Shown here piece by piece: positions 43,341-52,999 of a stretch of DNA of 64,000 nt (its first letter is position 1; each line of letters starts with the position of its first letter). Position numbers and translations under genes: made by a program. The stretch covers positions 45,309 to 109,308 of the forward strand of contig CAWGSQ010000007.1 in the NCBI GenBank assembly GCA_963825345.1, given 5' to 3'. The notes beneath the pieces are model-generated. The model saw nothing but the letters and a program-made list of their open reading frames with translations. It did no database searches and was not told the DNA's origin. Source of the stretch: JACVRW01 sp963825345. GTDB lineage: Bacteria > Actinomycetota > Thermoleophilia > Solirubrobacterales > Thermoleophilaceae.

Positions 43341-44843
43341 TCAGCCCGTGAACACCGGCGCGATCACCGGCGGGGCGCAGCGACGGAACGACCTGCTGAC
43401 CGCGCGGCGGTTGCCGCGGACATCGATCGCGAGCACGCGGATGGTGTGCCGACCGGCGCGCATGTCGGCCGCCCGGACGCTGATCCTGAACCGCTTGCTC
43501 TTCGTGCGCTTCACCGTGCGCCCGTCAACGGTCACGACCACACGGCGCAGCGCAGAGGCGTCGCGAATTCTGACGCGGGCGCTGAATGCCGTCCGCGTGC
43601 AGCCGGCAGCCTGAACGCCGCCAACCGCGACGGTTGGCTTACGTCGATCGACCCTTGCCGCGGGGGCCGCGCTGATCGTCGTGTCCTGAGTGGCCGTGTT
43701 GTTGGCGCTGTTCGGATCCGGCTGATTGCCCGAAACCGACGCGGTGTTCGTGATCGTTCCCGCCGCGGTCGGCCGGATGACGATGGTCACGGTGGCCGAT
43801 GCCCCGCTAGCGAGGTCGCCGAGCGCGCAGGTCACCGTGGTGGTGCCCGAGCAGGTGCCCTGGCTCGCCGTGGATGACCGCGCAGCCAGCCCCGAGGGGA
43901 GCGTGTCGGTCGCGGTTACGCCAGTCGCCGGGTTGGGCCCGTTGTTGGTCACGGTGAGCGTGTACGTGAGGTCGCGCCCAGCCCGCGAGGGGTCGGACGA
44001 GTCGACCTTGCTGACGCCAAGGTCCGTCGGCTTCTCGGTCAAGGACACCTGGCCTCCGCCGATCACCACCGCCGCGTCCTGCTGGGCGGCGTCCTTGACC
44101 TGGTTCGAACGGACCAGCACGTCGAGGCCCCCGAAGTCGCCTTCGAAGTGGTTATGCCACGGGCCTGCGTTGAAGTTCTCGTCCGTCACATCCGGGAAGG
44201 CCGCCAGGCCCGCCGGCGTGCGGAACAGGTCACCGCTGCTTCCGCCGTCCACGGTGGTGAGTGCGGGGAGAAGCGCCGACAGCCACTCGTAGCAGGTGCC
44301 GTGGGCGAACAGGCCGCCCCCGGAGTTGACGAAGCTGTTGATCACGCCCGCGTTGTCGGTGATGGCCTGGCCATCCGTACCGGGACCCTCGCAGTCATCC
44401 AGATTGTTACTGGCACCGGTGCCCGCCACCCAGATGATTGCCGGGGTGTACGAACCGTTAGAAATCGCTGCGAAGCCATCCGCGATCTCCGTCGGCGTCT
44501 CGAAGTACCGGACGCTCATGCCGTTCTTGTCGGCCGCGTTCCTTATGCCCTGGCCGGCATTGCCGCCGGAAGGGTGGACAACCGGGCCCTCGTCCTCTGA
44601 CCCGAATGCCGCAATGCTGTTGTCGCTCGCCCTGCCGACCTTCGCCTTGATGTTTCCAATGGCCCGCTCCATGTAGAGCCAACCGTCCTCGGAGGTGCCG
44701 GCGGAGTCCGTTGAACCGTGGTCAGTCAGGTCATCGCCCCCCAAAATGACGGGGCCGCCAACAGCGCCGGCCGCCGGGGTCCAAACCGCCAAAAGTGCGA
44801 TTAGCGCCCCAATCAGGGTCGCCGCAATTCGTAGTCGCCGCAT
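43341..44843 (-). CDS. Secreted protein with a DUF11 (isopeptide/Ig-like) repeat domain
   Basis: A 500-residue exported protein. The start ATG 44843 is set by a strong Shine-Dalgarno (GAGGAGG) five bases upstream. A signal peptide (about 1-27, RIAATLIGALIALLAVW) precedes a soluble N-terminal region (about 30-250) rich in Gly/Asn/Asp. That region contains AHGTCYEWLSALLPAL and NHFEGDFGGLDVLVRSNQV, perhaps a carbohydrate- or lipid-binding fold that I do not recognise. A DUF11 domain follows (DLTYTLTVTNNGPNPATGVT, then ITNTASVSGNQPDPNSANN). The C-terminal 100 residues are basic, with RTKSKRFRISVRAADMRAGR. It may be a cell-surface adhesin or matrix protein; this is inference. Confidence 0.85.
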   Translation of the reverse strand: MRRLRIAATLIGALIALLAVWTPAAGAVGGPVILGGDDLTDHGSTDSAGTSEDGWLYMERAIGNIKAKVGRASDNSIAAFGSEDEGPVVHPSGGNAGQGIRNAADKNGMSVRYFETPTEIADGFAAISNGSYTPAIIWVAGTGASNNLDDCEGPGTDGQAITDNAGVINSFVNSGGGLFAHGTCYEWLSALLPALTTVDGGSSGDLFRTPAGLAAFPDVTDENFNAGPWHNHFEGDFGGLDVLVRSNQVKDAAQQDAAVVIGGGQVSLTEKPTDLGVSKVDSSDPSRAGRDLTYTLTVTNNGPNPATGVTATDTLPSGLAARSSTASQGTCSGTTTVTCALGDLASGASATVTIVIRPTAAGTITNTASVSGNQPDPNSANNTATQDTTISAAPAARVDRRKPTVAVGGVQAAGCTRTAFSARVRIRDASALRRVVVTVDGRTVKRTKSKRFRISVRAADMRAGRHTIRVLAIDVRGNRRAVSRSFRRCAPPVIAPVFTG

Positions 44844-44884
44844 GGGTCCTCCTCGATCCGGCAAAGTGCGAGTCCGGTGAAGTT

Positions 44885-44905
44885 ATGTCCCCATCCCGGG
44901 GACAT
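44885..44905. promoter_or_regulatory. Palindrome upstream of the DUF11 gene
   Basis: ATGTCCCC (44885-44892) and GGGGACAT (44898-44905) are exact complements around a five-base centre, about 40 bases upstream of the start codon at 44843 on the minus strand. It is a candidate operator. The 153-base gap between 44,844 and 44,996 shows nothing else clear. Confidence 0.4.
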
Positions 44906-44996
44906 TGGTCTAGAAGGCGGTCCATTAGATACGCACTTCGCGCGAACGTCAAGCGGAAATCTGTACCGACCTTGCGTAGAAGAGGCGGCGGGCCGC

Positions 44997-45545
44997 TCAG
45001 CGAATACAGGCAAACCTGGCGATGCCGTGGCGGCGAGCGGCGATCCGGCGGATCCTATGACGGCTCCAGCCGCATGGCCGTGCGCGGCCTGCGCTTGCCC
45101 GCGCTGTGCGCCGTTGGCGCTCCATGGCCGAGCACTCCTTTGGGGCGCGAGTGGGAAAGTCGGCCATCAGATTGAGCGGGTCCTCCACGTGGCCATAACC
45201 CAGCAGATGCCCCCACTCGTGGACCACCACCGTGCACGCCTCGAGCGGCCGCATGTCACGCCAAAGCTGGCGGTCGAGCCAGATTCTGCAGCCAGGCTGC
45301 TCGGCCCGCGCTGCGACCTCAGGGTCCGGGTCGTCGTAGAGGATCGCGTGTACCGCGATGGGCGTCGTGCCGTTTACCACGCAGGTCGGCAGCGGACCGC
45401 CCCAGTGGGCCTGCGCGGCCGCGAAGTAGTTCGCCAGTGCGTCGTCGAGCAGAGGGGCGCCATCGCCGGCTCGTGCCTGTGATGGCAGAGCCATGGCGAC
45501 CGCGGCGAGCGCGACCGCCCAGAGAGCGGAGCGCTGGAGGGCCAT
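44997..45545 (-). CDS. Secreted metzincin-like zinc metalloprotease
   Basis: A 182-residue protein with an N-terminal signal peptide (about 1-26, LWAVALAAVAMALPSQARA). The zinc motif HEWGHLLGYGH, with a downstream Met (NLMADF), is the metzincin signature HExxHxxGxxH plus Met-turn. Cys residues in the mature part (PTCVVNG, QPGCRIWL, LEACTVV) could form disulfides. The C-terminal 45 residues become Arg-rich after KECSAMERQRR and look unlike a protease tail; a frame error there is possible but not proven. It is divergent from the L,D-transpeptidase gene (130 bases apart). Confidence 0.82.
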   Translation of the reverse strand: MALQRSALWAVALAAVAMALPSQARAGDGAPLLDDALANYFAAAQAHWGGPLPTCVVNGTTPIAVHAILYDDPDPEVAARAEQPGCRIWLDRQLWRDMRPLEACTVVVHEWGHLLGYGHVEDPLNLMADFPTRAPKECSAMERQRRTARASAGRARPCGWSRHRIRRIAARRHGIARFACIR

Positions 45546-45663
45546 CGGACGCTATGTCGTCTGGCCCGGCGCACAACGTGAAAAGACCCCTCGCCCCCTG
45601 GCCAATCGGACGATAGGGGTGATTTCCGAATTGCAAACTCATGTCCAAACGGCGAGCCGCGTC

Positions 45664-45669
45664 TATGGT
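45664..45669 (+). promoter_or_regulatory. -10 box of the L,D-transpeptidase gene
   Basis: TATGGT with a six-base spacer to the GTG at 45676. The start is within reach of a GGAG, so both leaderless and leadered initiation are conceivable. Confidence 0.4.
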
Positions 45670-45675
45670 GGAGCC

Positions 45676-46389
45676 GTGCTGCGCCGTAGTGGACTTCTGT
45701 CGGCTCTCGCCGTCACGGTCGCACTGATAGCGATCCCCGCATCCGCGTCCGCGGAGCCCTATGCGCGCCTCTCGGACGAGCGCACCTGGACGCGCTCCGC
45801 ATTCGTCGATTTCGCCACGCCGGTGCGTGCCGCGCCGAAAGTCGGTGCGGCGAAGGTCGCTGAGCTGCGCCCACAGACTTTCCACGGCCGCCCCGAGGTG
45901 GTACTCGTGCTGGGCAGCCGAGAGGTCGGCGGAAGAATCTGGCTCCGGATCCGCTACCCCGGCCTTGGCCGACGTATTGGCTGGGTCACACCGCGGGTGC
46001 TGTCCGGCCCGCGCATGCACCGGACACTCGTAATCGTCGATCGCGATGCCACAGAGCTGCGCCTGCTCCGCAATGGAAGGGTTGTTCTGCGGGTGCCCGT
46101 GGGCGTCGGGGCGAGCGCGTCACCCAGTCCGCCTGGGCACTATTACATCCGCGAGCGGCTCGACCTCGCGAGCAGCAACTCGATCTACGGGGCGCTCGCG
46201 TTCGGCACAAGCGCCTTCTCGCGCTATCGGACTGATTGGCCGGGAGGTGGACAGGTCGGGATCCACGGCACGAACCAGCCCGAGCTCATCCCCGGACACA
46301 TTTCAAACGGCTGCGTCCGGCTGAAGAACGCTGACATCCTCGCTCTCGGCCGTCGGATCGATGTCGGAACGCCGGTTTTGATCAAGTAG
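45676..46389 (+). CDS. L,D-transpeptidase (YkuD domain)
   Basis: A 237-residue exported enzyme from GTG 45676. A signal peptide (about 1-28, VTVALIAIPASASA) is followed by an SH3-like or linker part (30-110) and a YkuD catalytic domain (about 115-235). The catalytic Cys is in HISNGCVRLKNADI, with the conserved HGTN before it. Such enzymes form 3-3 cross-links in peptidoglycan. Further N-terminal codons in the frame overlap the metalloprotease gene and lack support. Confidence 0.93.
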   Translation: MLRRSGLLSALAVTVALIAIPASASAEPYARLSDERTWTRSAFVDFATPVRAAPKVGAAKVAELRPQTFHGRPEVVLVLGSREVGGRIWLRIRYPGLGRRIGWVTPRVLSGPRMHRTLVIVDRDATELRLLRNGRVVLRVPVGVGASASPSPPGHYYIRERLDLASSNSIYGALAFGTSAFSRYRTDWPGGGQVGIHGTNQPELIPGHISNGCVRLKNADILALGRRIDVGTPVLIK

Positions 46390-46426
46390 ACCGCTTACTT
46401 TTTACGCGCGCGGGTCCAGAACGCGA

Positions 46427-46456
46427 AGAGCCGGCCCCGGTGGCGTGGCCGGCTCT
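46427..46456 (+). terminator. Hairpin after the L,D-transpeptidase gene
   Basis: AGAGCCGGCC (46427-46436) and GGCCGGCTCT (46447-46456) form a perfect 10-bp stem with a 10-base loop, 38 bases past the stop. It lacks a T-run. The rest of the 222-base gap to the LuxR-type gene shows no clear gene. Confidence 0.5.
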
Positions 46457-46611
46457 ACGCTTGTGGCGTACCCCTGCTCTCAACGCGTCGCTCAGATCCT
46501 CTCCGATGGAAGCCAGCGCGTCGCCACCCGCCACGAGTGATCTTTGGGGGATGGGATCGTGCATGAGTGGGTAACCCTCGGGGGAACGATGACTCACCCT
46601 CTCTCACCCCA

Positions 46612-47259
46612 ATGCCGACCGTAGTCACCGGGAAGTTCGAGGATCTGGTCTCCGTCGGGCTCGACGTGGTGATCGGCGAGGATCCGCACCTGGAGCTGGT
46701 GGCGCGCGACGTCCCGATGGACGAGATCGAGGCGGCCGTGGGGCGGCACACCCCGGGGGTAGTGCTGCTCAACTTCGGCACGCTGCCCTCGCCCGCCGAC
46801 GTCCTCAGGCTCCACCAGGCGCATCCGGAGACGCGCATCGTGGTCCTTGCCAACAGGCCTACCTCGGGCGAGTGCAACCAGATGCTCTCGTTCGGTGCCA
46901 CCGCCTGCCTCTCGAAGGAGACCGAGGCCCGCGACATCGTGAGCGCGATCCACCTCGCCTCGCGCGGCATGCACGTGCTGCCGCGCTCGGCCGCGGCCGG
47001 CGGAGGCGTGGACAGGCTCGGGTCCCAAGGTGCGGAGCTGCTTACCCCGCGCGAGGCGGAGGTGCTCGAGCTACTCCAGGACGGCTCGACCAACGCCGCG
47101 ATCGCGCACGAGCTCTCGATCGGCATCGAGACCGTGCGCACGCACGCGCGCAACATCTACCGGAAGCTCGGCATCGCCTCCCGGCGCGAGCTGGCGCGGC
47201 TCGCGCGCCAGGAGCCGGTGGTGGTGGACGAGGAGCGGCGCCCGGTCCCGGCTACGTAG
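46612..47259 (+). CDS. NarL/FixJ-type response regulator with a non-phosphorylatable receiver
   Basis: A 215-residue regulator. The C-terminal LuxR helix-turn-helix is intact (LTPREAEVLELLQDGSTNAA, then IAHELSIGIETVRTHARNIY). The N-terminal half has a receiver-like fold, but the phospho-acceptor Asp is replaced by Asn (GVVLLNFGTLP), and the acidic pair at the end of strand 1 is absent. The conserved Lys (ACLSKETEA) is kept. It is probably a phosphorylation-independent ('pseudo-receiver') regulator. No histidine kinase is adjacent. The ATG 46612 is chosen; the frame is open 15 codons further upstream. Confidence 0.9.
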   Translation: MPTVVTGKFEDLVSVGLDVVIGEDPHLELVARDVPMDEIEAAVGRHTPGVVLLNFGTLPSPADVLRLHQAHPETRIVVLANRPTSGECNQMLSFGATACLSKETEARDIVSAIHLASRGMHVLPRSAAAGGGVDRLGSQGAELLTPREAEVLELLQDGSTNAAIAHELSIGIETVRTHARNIYRKLGIASRRELARLARQEPVVVDEERRPVPAT

Positions 47260-47281
47260 GGCGGCCGGTCGGCAAGCGACG

Positions 47282-48310
47282 CTAGGCGGCGCGGGCGGCG
47301 CGCAGCAGGCCGCGCACGTTCAGCAGCTCCGCCACCTGCACGGCGTTCGTGGCCGCTCCCTTGCGGAGGTTGTTGCCGACGATCCAGAGGTTGAGGCAGA
47401 GCTCGTGAGAGGGGTCGCGCCTGATCCGTCCCACCAGCACGTCATCGCGCCCCGCGGCGTCGAGGGCGGTCGGGTAGAGGCCGTTGCCGGGGTCGTCGAT
47501 CACGGTGAGTCCCGGTGACGAGGCGAGCAGTTCGCGGCACTCGTCCGGCGAGAGCGGCTCGCGGGTCTGCACGTTCGCGGACACCGAGTGCCCCGTGAAC
47601 ACCGGGACCCGCGCGCAGGTGGCGGAGACGCCGATGTCGTCGCGGCCGAGGATCTTGCTCGTCTCGCGCATGCACTTGCGCTCCTCGGTCGTGTAGTCGT
47701 CGCCGTCCTTGAAGGTCTCTACCTGAGGGAGCACGTTGAACGCGATCTGGTGCGGGTAGACCACCGGCGCCGGGATCTCCCTGGCGGCGATCTGCGCCTC
47801 TGCCTGGTCGTGCAGCTCCTCGACCGCCTTCTGGCCGGTGCCCGAGACCGCCTGGTAGCTCGACATGACCACGCGCTGGATCCCGGCGCGCTTCAGGATC
47901 GGCCCCAGCGCGACGACGGTCTGCATCGTCGTGCAGTTCGGGTTGGCCACGATGCCCTTGTGGCCGTCGAGCGCCTCGGGGTTCACCTCGGACACCACGA
48001 GCGGCACGTCCTCGTGCATTCGCCACTGGGACGAGTTGTCCACCACGACGGCACCGGAGTCCGCGAAGCGCGGCGCCCACTCGGCGCTCACGCCGGAGCC
48101 CGCCGAGAAGAGCGCGATGTCGAAGCCCTGGATCGACTCGTCGTTCAGGGGCTGCACGGTGAGGCTCGCGTCACCCCAGTCGAGGCTGCGTCCGGCCGAG
48201 CGCTCCGAGGCGAAGGGCACGACCTCGTCAGCCGGGAAGGAACGGTCGCGCAGCACCTCGAGCATCGTCGATCCCACGGCGCCGGTTGCGCCCACCACGG
48301 CGACCCGCAT
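47282..48310 (-). CDS. asd: Aspartate-semialdehyde dehydrogenase
   Basis: A 342-residue enzyme that reduces aspartyl phosphate to aspartate semialdehyde, the branch point to Lys/DAP, Met and Thr. The NADP loop is VAVVGATGAVGSTM (3-16), the catalytic Cys126 is in NPNCTTMQ, and the substrate His lies in FTGHSVSANVQ. The start is the ATG at 48310 (MRVAVVG); the frame is open upstream through lysC, which is not coding. It lies four bases after lysC, a lysC-asd operon. Confidence 0.96.
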   Translation of the reverse strand: MRVAVVGATGAVGSTMLEVLRDRSFPADEVVPFASERSAGRSLDWGDASLTVQPLNDESIQGFDIALFSAGSGVSAEWAPRFADSGAVVVDNSSQWRMHEDVPLVVSEVNPEALDGHKGIVANPNCTTMQTVVALGPILKRAGIQRVVMSSYQAVSGTGQKAVEELHDQAEAQIAAREIPAPVVYPHQIAFNVLPQVETFKDGDDYTTEERKCMRETSKILGRDDIGVSATCARVPVFTGHSVSANVQTREPLSPDECRELLASSPGLTVIDDPGNGLYPTALDAAGRDDVLVGRIRRDPSHELCLNLWIVGNNLRKGAATNAVQVAELLNVRGLLRAARAA

Positions 48311-48314
48311 CCGC

Positions 48315-49604
<1,290 letters not shown>

Positions 49605-49613
49605 GGGCGTCGA

Positions 49614-49665
49614 ACGATAGCCGTGGCGCAGGCGCCGCAGCCACGGCCTCCCGGCCGGGTAGCGT
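49614..49665. promoter_or_regulatory. Divergent promoters of lysC and the GH3 gene
   Basis: On the minus strand TATCGT (49614-49619) is nine bases from the lysC ATG. On the plus strand TAGCGT (49660-49665) is seven bases from the GH3 GTG at 49673. Both fit leaderless initiation. The 40 bases between them show no obvious operator. Confidence 0.5.
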
Positions 49666-49672
49666 TCGCCGG

Positions 49673-50926
49673 GTGCAAGCTGAACCGGCCCGGCGCCGGC
49701 TCCTGATCGCCGTGGTCGCGGCGCTGGCGCTGGCCGCGGGTGTAACCGGTGTGGTGGTGGGCGCCGGACACGACGGCGACGGCGGCGACACCGCCTCGAA
49801 CGTCCCGACGCCGGGTCGCGGCGCGCCTCAGGAGCGGGTGTCGTTCCTTGCCCGGATCGTGCCCCCGCCGGCGCAGCGCGAGCGGGGAGGCGGCGGAGCG
49901 GCGGTGCCGGACAGCGTGGCGGATCTGGCGCGCCGGCTGCCCGTGGAGCGCAAGGTGGCCCAGTTGTTCCTGTTCGGCTTCCGCGGTAGCGACCTCACCT
50001 CCGAGATCTTCGGCCGGCTGCGGCGGCTCGATCTCGGCGGGATTGTGATCGCCAACCAGAACTACACGGACGTCACGCAGCTCGGCGGACTGGCCGGTGA
50101 GGCCGCGGTAATCGCAAGCGAGGAGCGGCACGTGAAGCCGTGGGTGATGGCGAGCCAGGAGGGCGGCGAGCTGAACTCGTTCCCCGACCTCCCTCCCGCC
50201 GCGCTTCCGGCGGACCTCGGTTCCGCGGCCGAGGCAGGCGCTATGGCGAGGGAGTCCGCGTCCACCCTGCATGGCCTCGGCCTGAACGGCGTGCTCGGCC
50301 CGGTCGTGGACGTGGGCGGCGCGGAGACCGGCTCGTCGCTCGGCGCCCGGGTTTACTCCGACCAGGCGGACCAGGTCTCGGCGTACGCCGAGGAGACGGT
50401 CGGGGCCTATCGCGCGGAGCACGTGTTCAGCGCGGTGAAGCACTTCCCGGGGCTCGGGGCCACCGACCAGTCGACCGAGGAGGGCCCGGCGACCGTGGGG
50501 CTCAGCCTGGATGAGCTGCGGGCGCGCGATCTGATCCCCTTCGGCGCGGCGATCGACGCGGGCGTGCCCGGCGTGGTGATCGGGCACGCGCTCTACGCGA
50601 TCAATGACTTCACCGTTCCGGCATCGCTCTCCAGGGCGGTCGCCACGGATCTGCTTCGGCGCGAGCTGCACTTCAAGGGCGTCGCGGTCACTGACGATCT
50701 CGCCGACCCAGCGATCACGGCGATCCACACGGTGCCTGACGCCGCCGTCCAGGCCCTGCGCGCGGGCGCCGACATGCTCTACATCTCGGGTGGGGCGGGC
50801 GATCAGCAGTCGGCCTACGTGGCCGTGCTGCGGGCGGTCCAGCGCGGCCGCATCCCGCGCCGCCGGCTCGACCAGGCAATCGGCCGCATCCTGCTGGCAA
50901 AGCAGGACTACGACCTGATCCGCTAG
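49673..50926 (+). CDS. Glycoside hydrolase family 3 (beta-N-acetylhexosaminidase-like), membrane-anchored or secreted
   Basis: A 417-residue protein. An N-terminal hydrophobic segment (about 9-30, LLIAVVAALALAAGVTGVVV) acts as a signal anchor, followed by a Gly/Pro/Arg-rich linker and the GH3 barrel (about 80-415). Characteristic segments are FLFGFRGSDL, VDVGGAETGSSLGARVY, AVKHFPGLGATD, VIGHALYAIND and the nucleophile region GVAVTDDLADPAIT. The DSH dyad used by NagZ is not evident after the KHFPG motif. Related enzymes remove GlcNAc from wall fragments. Its stop codon is directly followed by palindromic repeats. Confidence 0.9.
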   Translation: MQAEPARRRLLIAVVAALALAAGVTGVVVGAGHDGDGGDTASNVPTPGRGAPQERVSFLARIVPPPAQRERGGGGAAVPDSVADLARRLPVERKVAQLFLFGFRGSDLTSEIFGRLRRLDLGGIVIANQNYTDVTQLGGLAGEAAVIASEERHVKPWVMASQEGGELNSFPDLPPAALPADLGSAAEAGAMARESASTLHGLGLNGVLGPVVDVGGAETGSSLGARVYSDQADQVSAYAEETVGAYRAEHVFSAVKHFPGLGATDQSTEEGPATVGLSLDELRARDLIPFGAAIDAGVPGVVIGHALYAINDFTVPASLSRAVATDLLRRELHFKGVAVTDDLADPAITAIHTVPDAAVQALRAGADMLYISGGAGDQQSAYVAVLRAVQRGRIPRRRLDQAIGRILLAKQDYDLIR

Positions 50927-50977
50927 GGGGTCAGACCCCTTTAGTCGGGGGCACTCAAGGGGTCTGACCCCTTGAGT
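50927..50977. repeat. REP-like palindromic element (two palindromes)
   Basis: A 13-bp palindrome GGGGTC-A-GACCCC (50927-50939) is followed 13 bases later by a 25-bp perfect palindrome (50953-50977: 12-bp arms, core AAGGGGTC-T-GACCCCTT). The two share their core in opposite orientation. They occupy the junction of two convergent genes and supply the stop codon and last codons of the oxidoreductase gene. I know the GGGGTCAGACCCC motif as a scattered REP-type repeat in environmental bacteria, often linked to REP-associated transposases; that link is from memory and not shown here. Confidence 0.85.
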
Positions 50978-52959
50978 CGTTCGCACTCAACCCGGTTGTC
51001 GTTGAAGGTCGGCGCGTTTCCCTCCGCCGTGAGGAGCTGCGGCGTCGTGGCCTGCGCGCTGCGGCCGCCGGCGTAGTCGCGGTTCCACCAGCCCATCGGC
51101 GCCACGAGCACCCCGGGGCGGGCATCGTCGGACACCCGTGCGGCACATTCGAACGCGCCGCGATCGTTGAACACGCGCACCCGGCCGCCGTCCTCGATGC
51201 CGCGCGGCGAGGCGTCCTCGGGACTGATCACGAGCTCGGGCTTCGGCTGCGCCGCGTGCTGGCGCCGCTGGTTCGCGAAGGTCGAGTTGAGGAACAGGTG
51301 GGTCTTCGGCGTTATCAGCGCGAGCGGGAAGCGCTCCGCCAGCGCGCGGTCGGCCACCTCGGCGGGCGCTTCGTAGCGCGCGTGCAGCGCCACGCGACCG
51401 GTCTCCGTGCCGAAGCCGCCATCCGCGTGCGGCACCGGGCCCTGGCCGAGGTCCACCTTCGTCCAGCCACGCTCGCGCAGGCCGTTCTCGGTGAAGTTCT
51501 CGAGCAGAGCGTCCACAAGCTCGGCGTCGCTCTCGCGGAAGCAGGGATCCTCGAGCCCGAGGCGCTCGGCCAGCAGGCGGAAGGTCTCGGTGTTCGGCTT
51601 CGCCTCGCCCACGGGCTCGATCGCGGGCTCGTTCCAGGTCACGTAGTGGTGACCCCATGAGAAGAGCACGTCGACGTGTTCGAGCTGCGTGGTGGCCGGG
51701 AGCACGACATCGGCGTGCTGCGCTGTGTCCGTCATGAACTGCTCGAGCACGACGGTGAAGAGGTCGTCGCGGCCCAGGCCCTCTAGCACTCGCTCCTGAT
51801 CAGGTGCGATCGCCGCAGGGTTCGAGTTCCAGCACACAAGCGCCTTCACCGGCGGGTCGAGACCGGGATCCGTGAGCGCCTCGCCGAGCCGCGACATGTT
51901 GATGGTGCGTCCCGGTCGCTCGCGCAGGTCCTCGCGCTCGAGTGGATGCGAGCTGATCGCCCCGGCGGTGGCGAGCGGGATGTACGAGCAGCCGCCGCCG
52001 CGGTCCTTCCACGCCCCTGTGAGCGCTGGCAGCGACGCGATCGTGGAGTAGGCGGCCGGTGCGCCGGCGTGGCGCTGGGCGCCCACGCCGAGTCGCAGAA
52101 GAGCGGGCCGGGTGGAGGCGAACTCTCGACCCACCCGCGCGATGGTCTCCGCATCGACGCCGCAGGTGGCGGCGCAGTCCTCCACGCTCGTGCGGTCCAG
52201 CTCCGCGAGCAGCTCGTCGTACCCGTCGGCGTGGGCCCGGCACCAGTCCTCGTCGTGGAGTCCGGCATCGACGATCGCCCTCATCATCCCGATGGCGAGC
52301 GCGGCGTCGGTGCCCGGCAGCGGGCGCAGGTGCTCGTCCGCCACCCGCGCGGTGCGGCTGCGGAAAGGATCGACCACCACGAGCCGCGCGCCCTGCTTGC
52401 GCGCGTCGAGCAGCTTTCGCCACAGGTGCGGCGCCGTGGAGAGCGGGTTCCAGCCCCACACGAGCAGGTAGCGGGCGTTCGGCCACTCCTCGGGATCCAC
52501 CTCGGGCGAGATCCCGTGCGCCATCGCGGTCCCCACGTAGCCGGCGGTCGCGCAGATCGTGCGCTCGAGGTTCGAGGCGCCGAGCGCGTTCATCACACGG
52601 GCGGACATGACGTTCCCCTGGATCAGCCCCTGCGTGCCCATGTAGCTGTACGGCAGGATCGACTCGCCGCCGAACTCGTCGCGCGCGCGCAGCAACCCCT
52701 CGGCCGCGATCCCGATCGCCTCCTCCCACGAGGCGCGCCGGAGCTCGCCCCCGTCGCGCACCAGCGGGTGCAGGATGCGCTCGTCCGAGTACACGCGGTC
52801 GAGGTAGTTCGAGACCTTGCCGCAGAGGAAGCCGACGGTGATCGGATGGTCGGGATCACCGGTGACGTGCGTTGCGCGGCCGTCCTCGACCGTCACGTGC
52901 ATGGCGCAGGTGTCGGGACAGTCGTGCGGGCAGGCGCCGCGGACGAGGCGGGTGGCCAT
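50941..52959 (-). CDS. Molybdopterin-dependent oxidoreductase (formate dehydrogenase alpha/BisC-like)
   Basis: A 672-residue molybdopterin enzyme. The N-terminal 4Fe-4S motif is CPHDCPDTCAMHVTV with a distal Cys in FLCGKVSNYL. The Mo-pterin core continues with YSYMGTQGLIQGNVMSARVM, LVVVDPFRSRTARVAD and LRPLPGTDAALAIGMMRAI. The C-terminal dinucleotide-binding domain (about 540-660, NRDYAGGRSAQATTPQLLTA) is present. The electron donor and acceptor are unknown: formate dehydrogenase, biotin sulfoxide or other oxoanion reductases are all possible. The ATG at 52959 (MATRLVRGACPHDC) is chosen. The last 12 residues (RLKGSDPLSAPD) are translated from the REP-like palindromes and are probably not original. 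Confidence 0.88.
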   Translation of the reverse strand: MATRLVRGACPHDCPDTCAMHVTVEDGRATHVTGDPDHPITVGFLCGKVSNYLDRVYSDERILHPLVRDGGELRRASWEEAIGIAAEGLLRARDEFGGESILPYSYMGTQGLIQGNVMSARVMNALGASNLERTICATAGYVGTAMAHGISPEVDPEEWPNARYLLVWGWNPLSTAPHLWRKLLDARKQGARLVVVDPFRSRTARVADEHLRPLPGTDAALAIGMMRAIVDAGLHDEDWCRAHADGYDELLAELDRTSVEDCAATCGVDAETIARVGREFASTRPALLRLGVGAQRHAGAPAAYSTIASLPALTGAWKDRGGGCSYIPLATAGAISSHPLEREDLRERPGRTINMSRLGEALTDPGLDPPVKALVCWNSNPAAIAPDQERVLEGLGRDDLFTVVLEQFMTDTAQHADVVLPATTQLEHVDVLFSWGHHYVTWNEPAIEPVGEAKPNTETFRLLAERLGLEDPCFRESDAELVDALLENFTENGLRERGWTKVDLGQGPVPHADGGFGTETGRVALHARYEAPAEVADRALAERFPLALITPKTHLFLNSTFANQRRQHAAQPKPELVISPEDASPRGIEDGGRVRVFNDRGAFECAARVSDDARPGVLVAPMGWWNRDYAGGRSAQATTPQLLTAEGNAPTFNDNRVECERLKGSDPLSAPD

Positions 52960-52999
52960 GCCGCCCATCCTCGCGCGGCGGGTGCCGCGGCGCAAGCCG

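Noticed and set aside
46382..46597. 71-residue minus-strand frame in the gap after the L,D-transpeptidase gene
   Set aside because: It runs through the hairpin at 46427-46456, has no Shine-Dalgarno or promoter box, and shows no domain.
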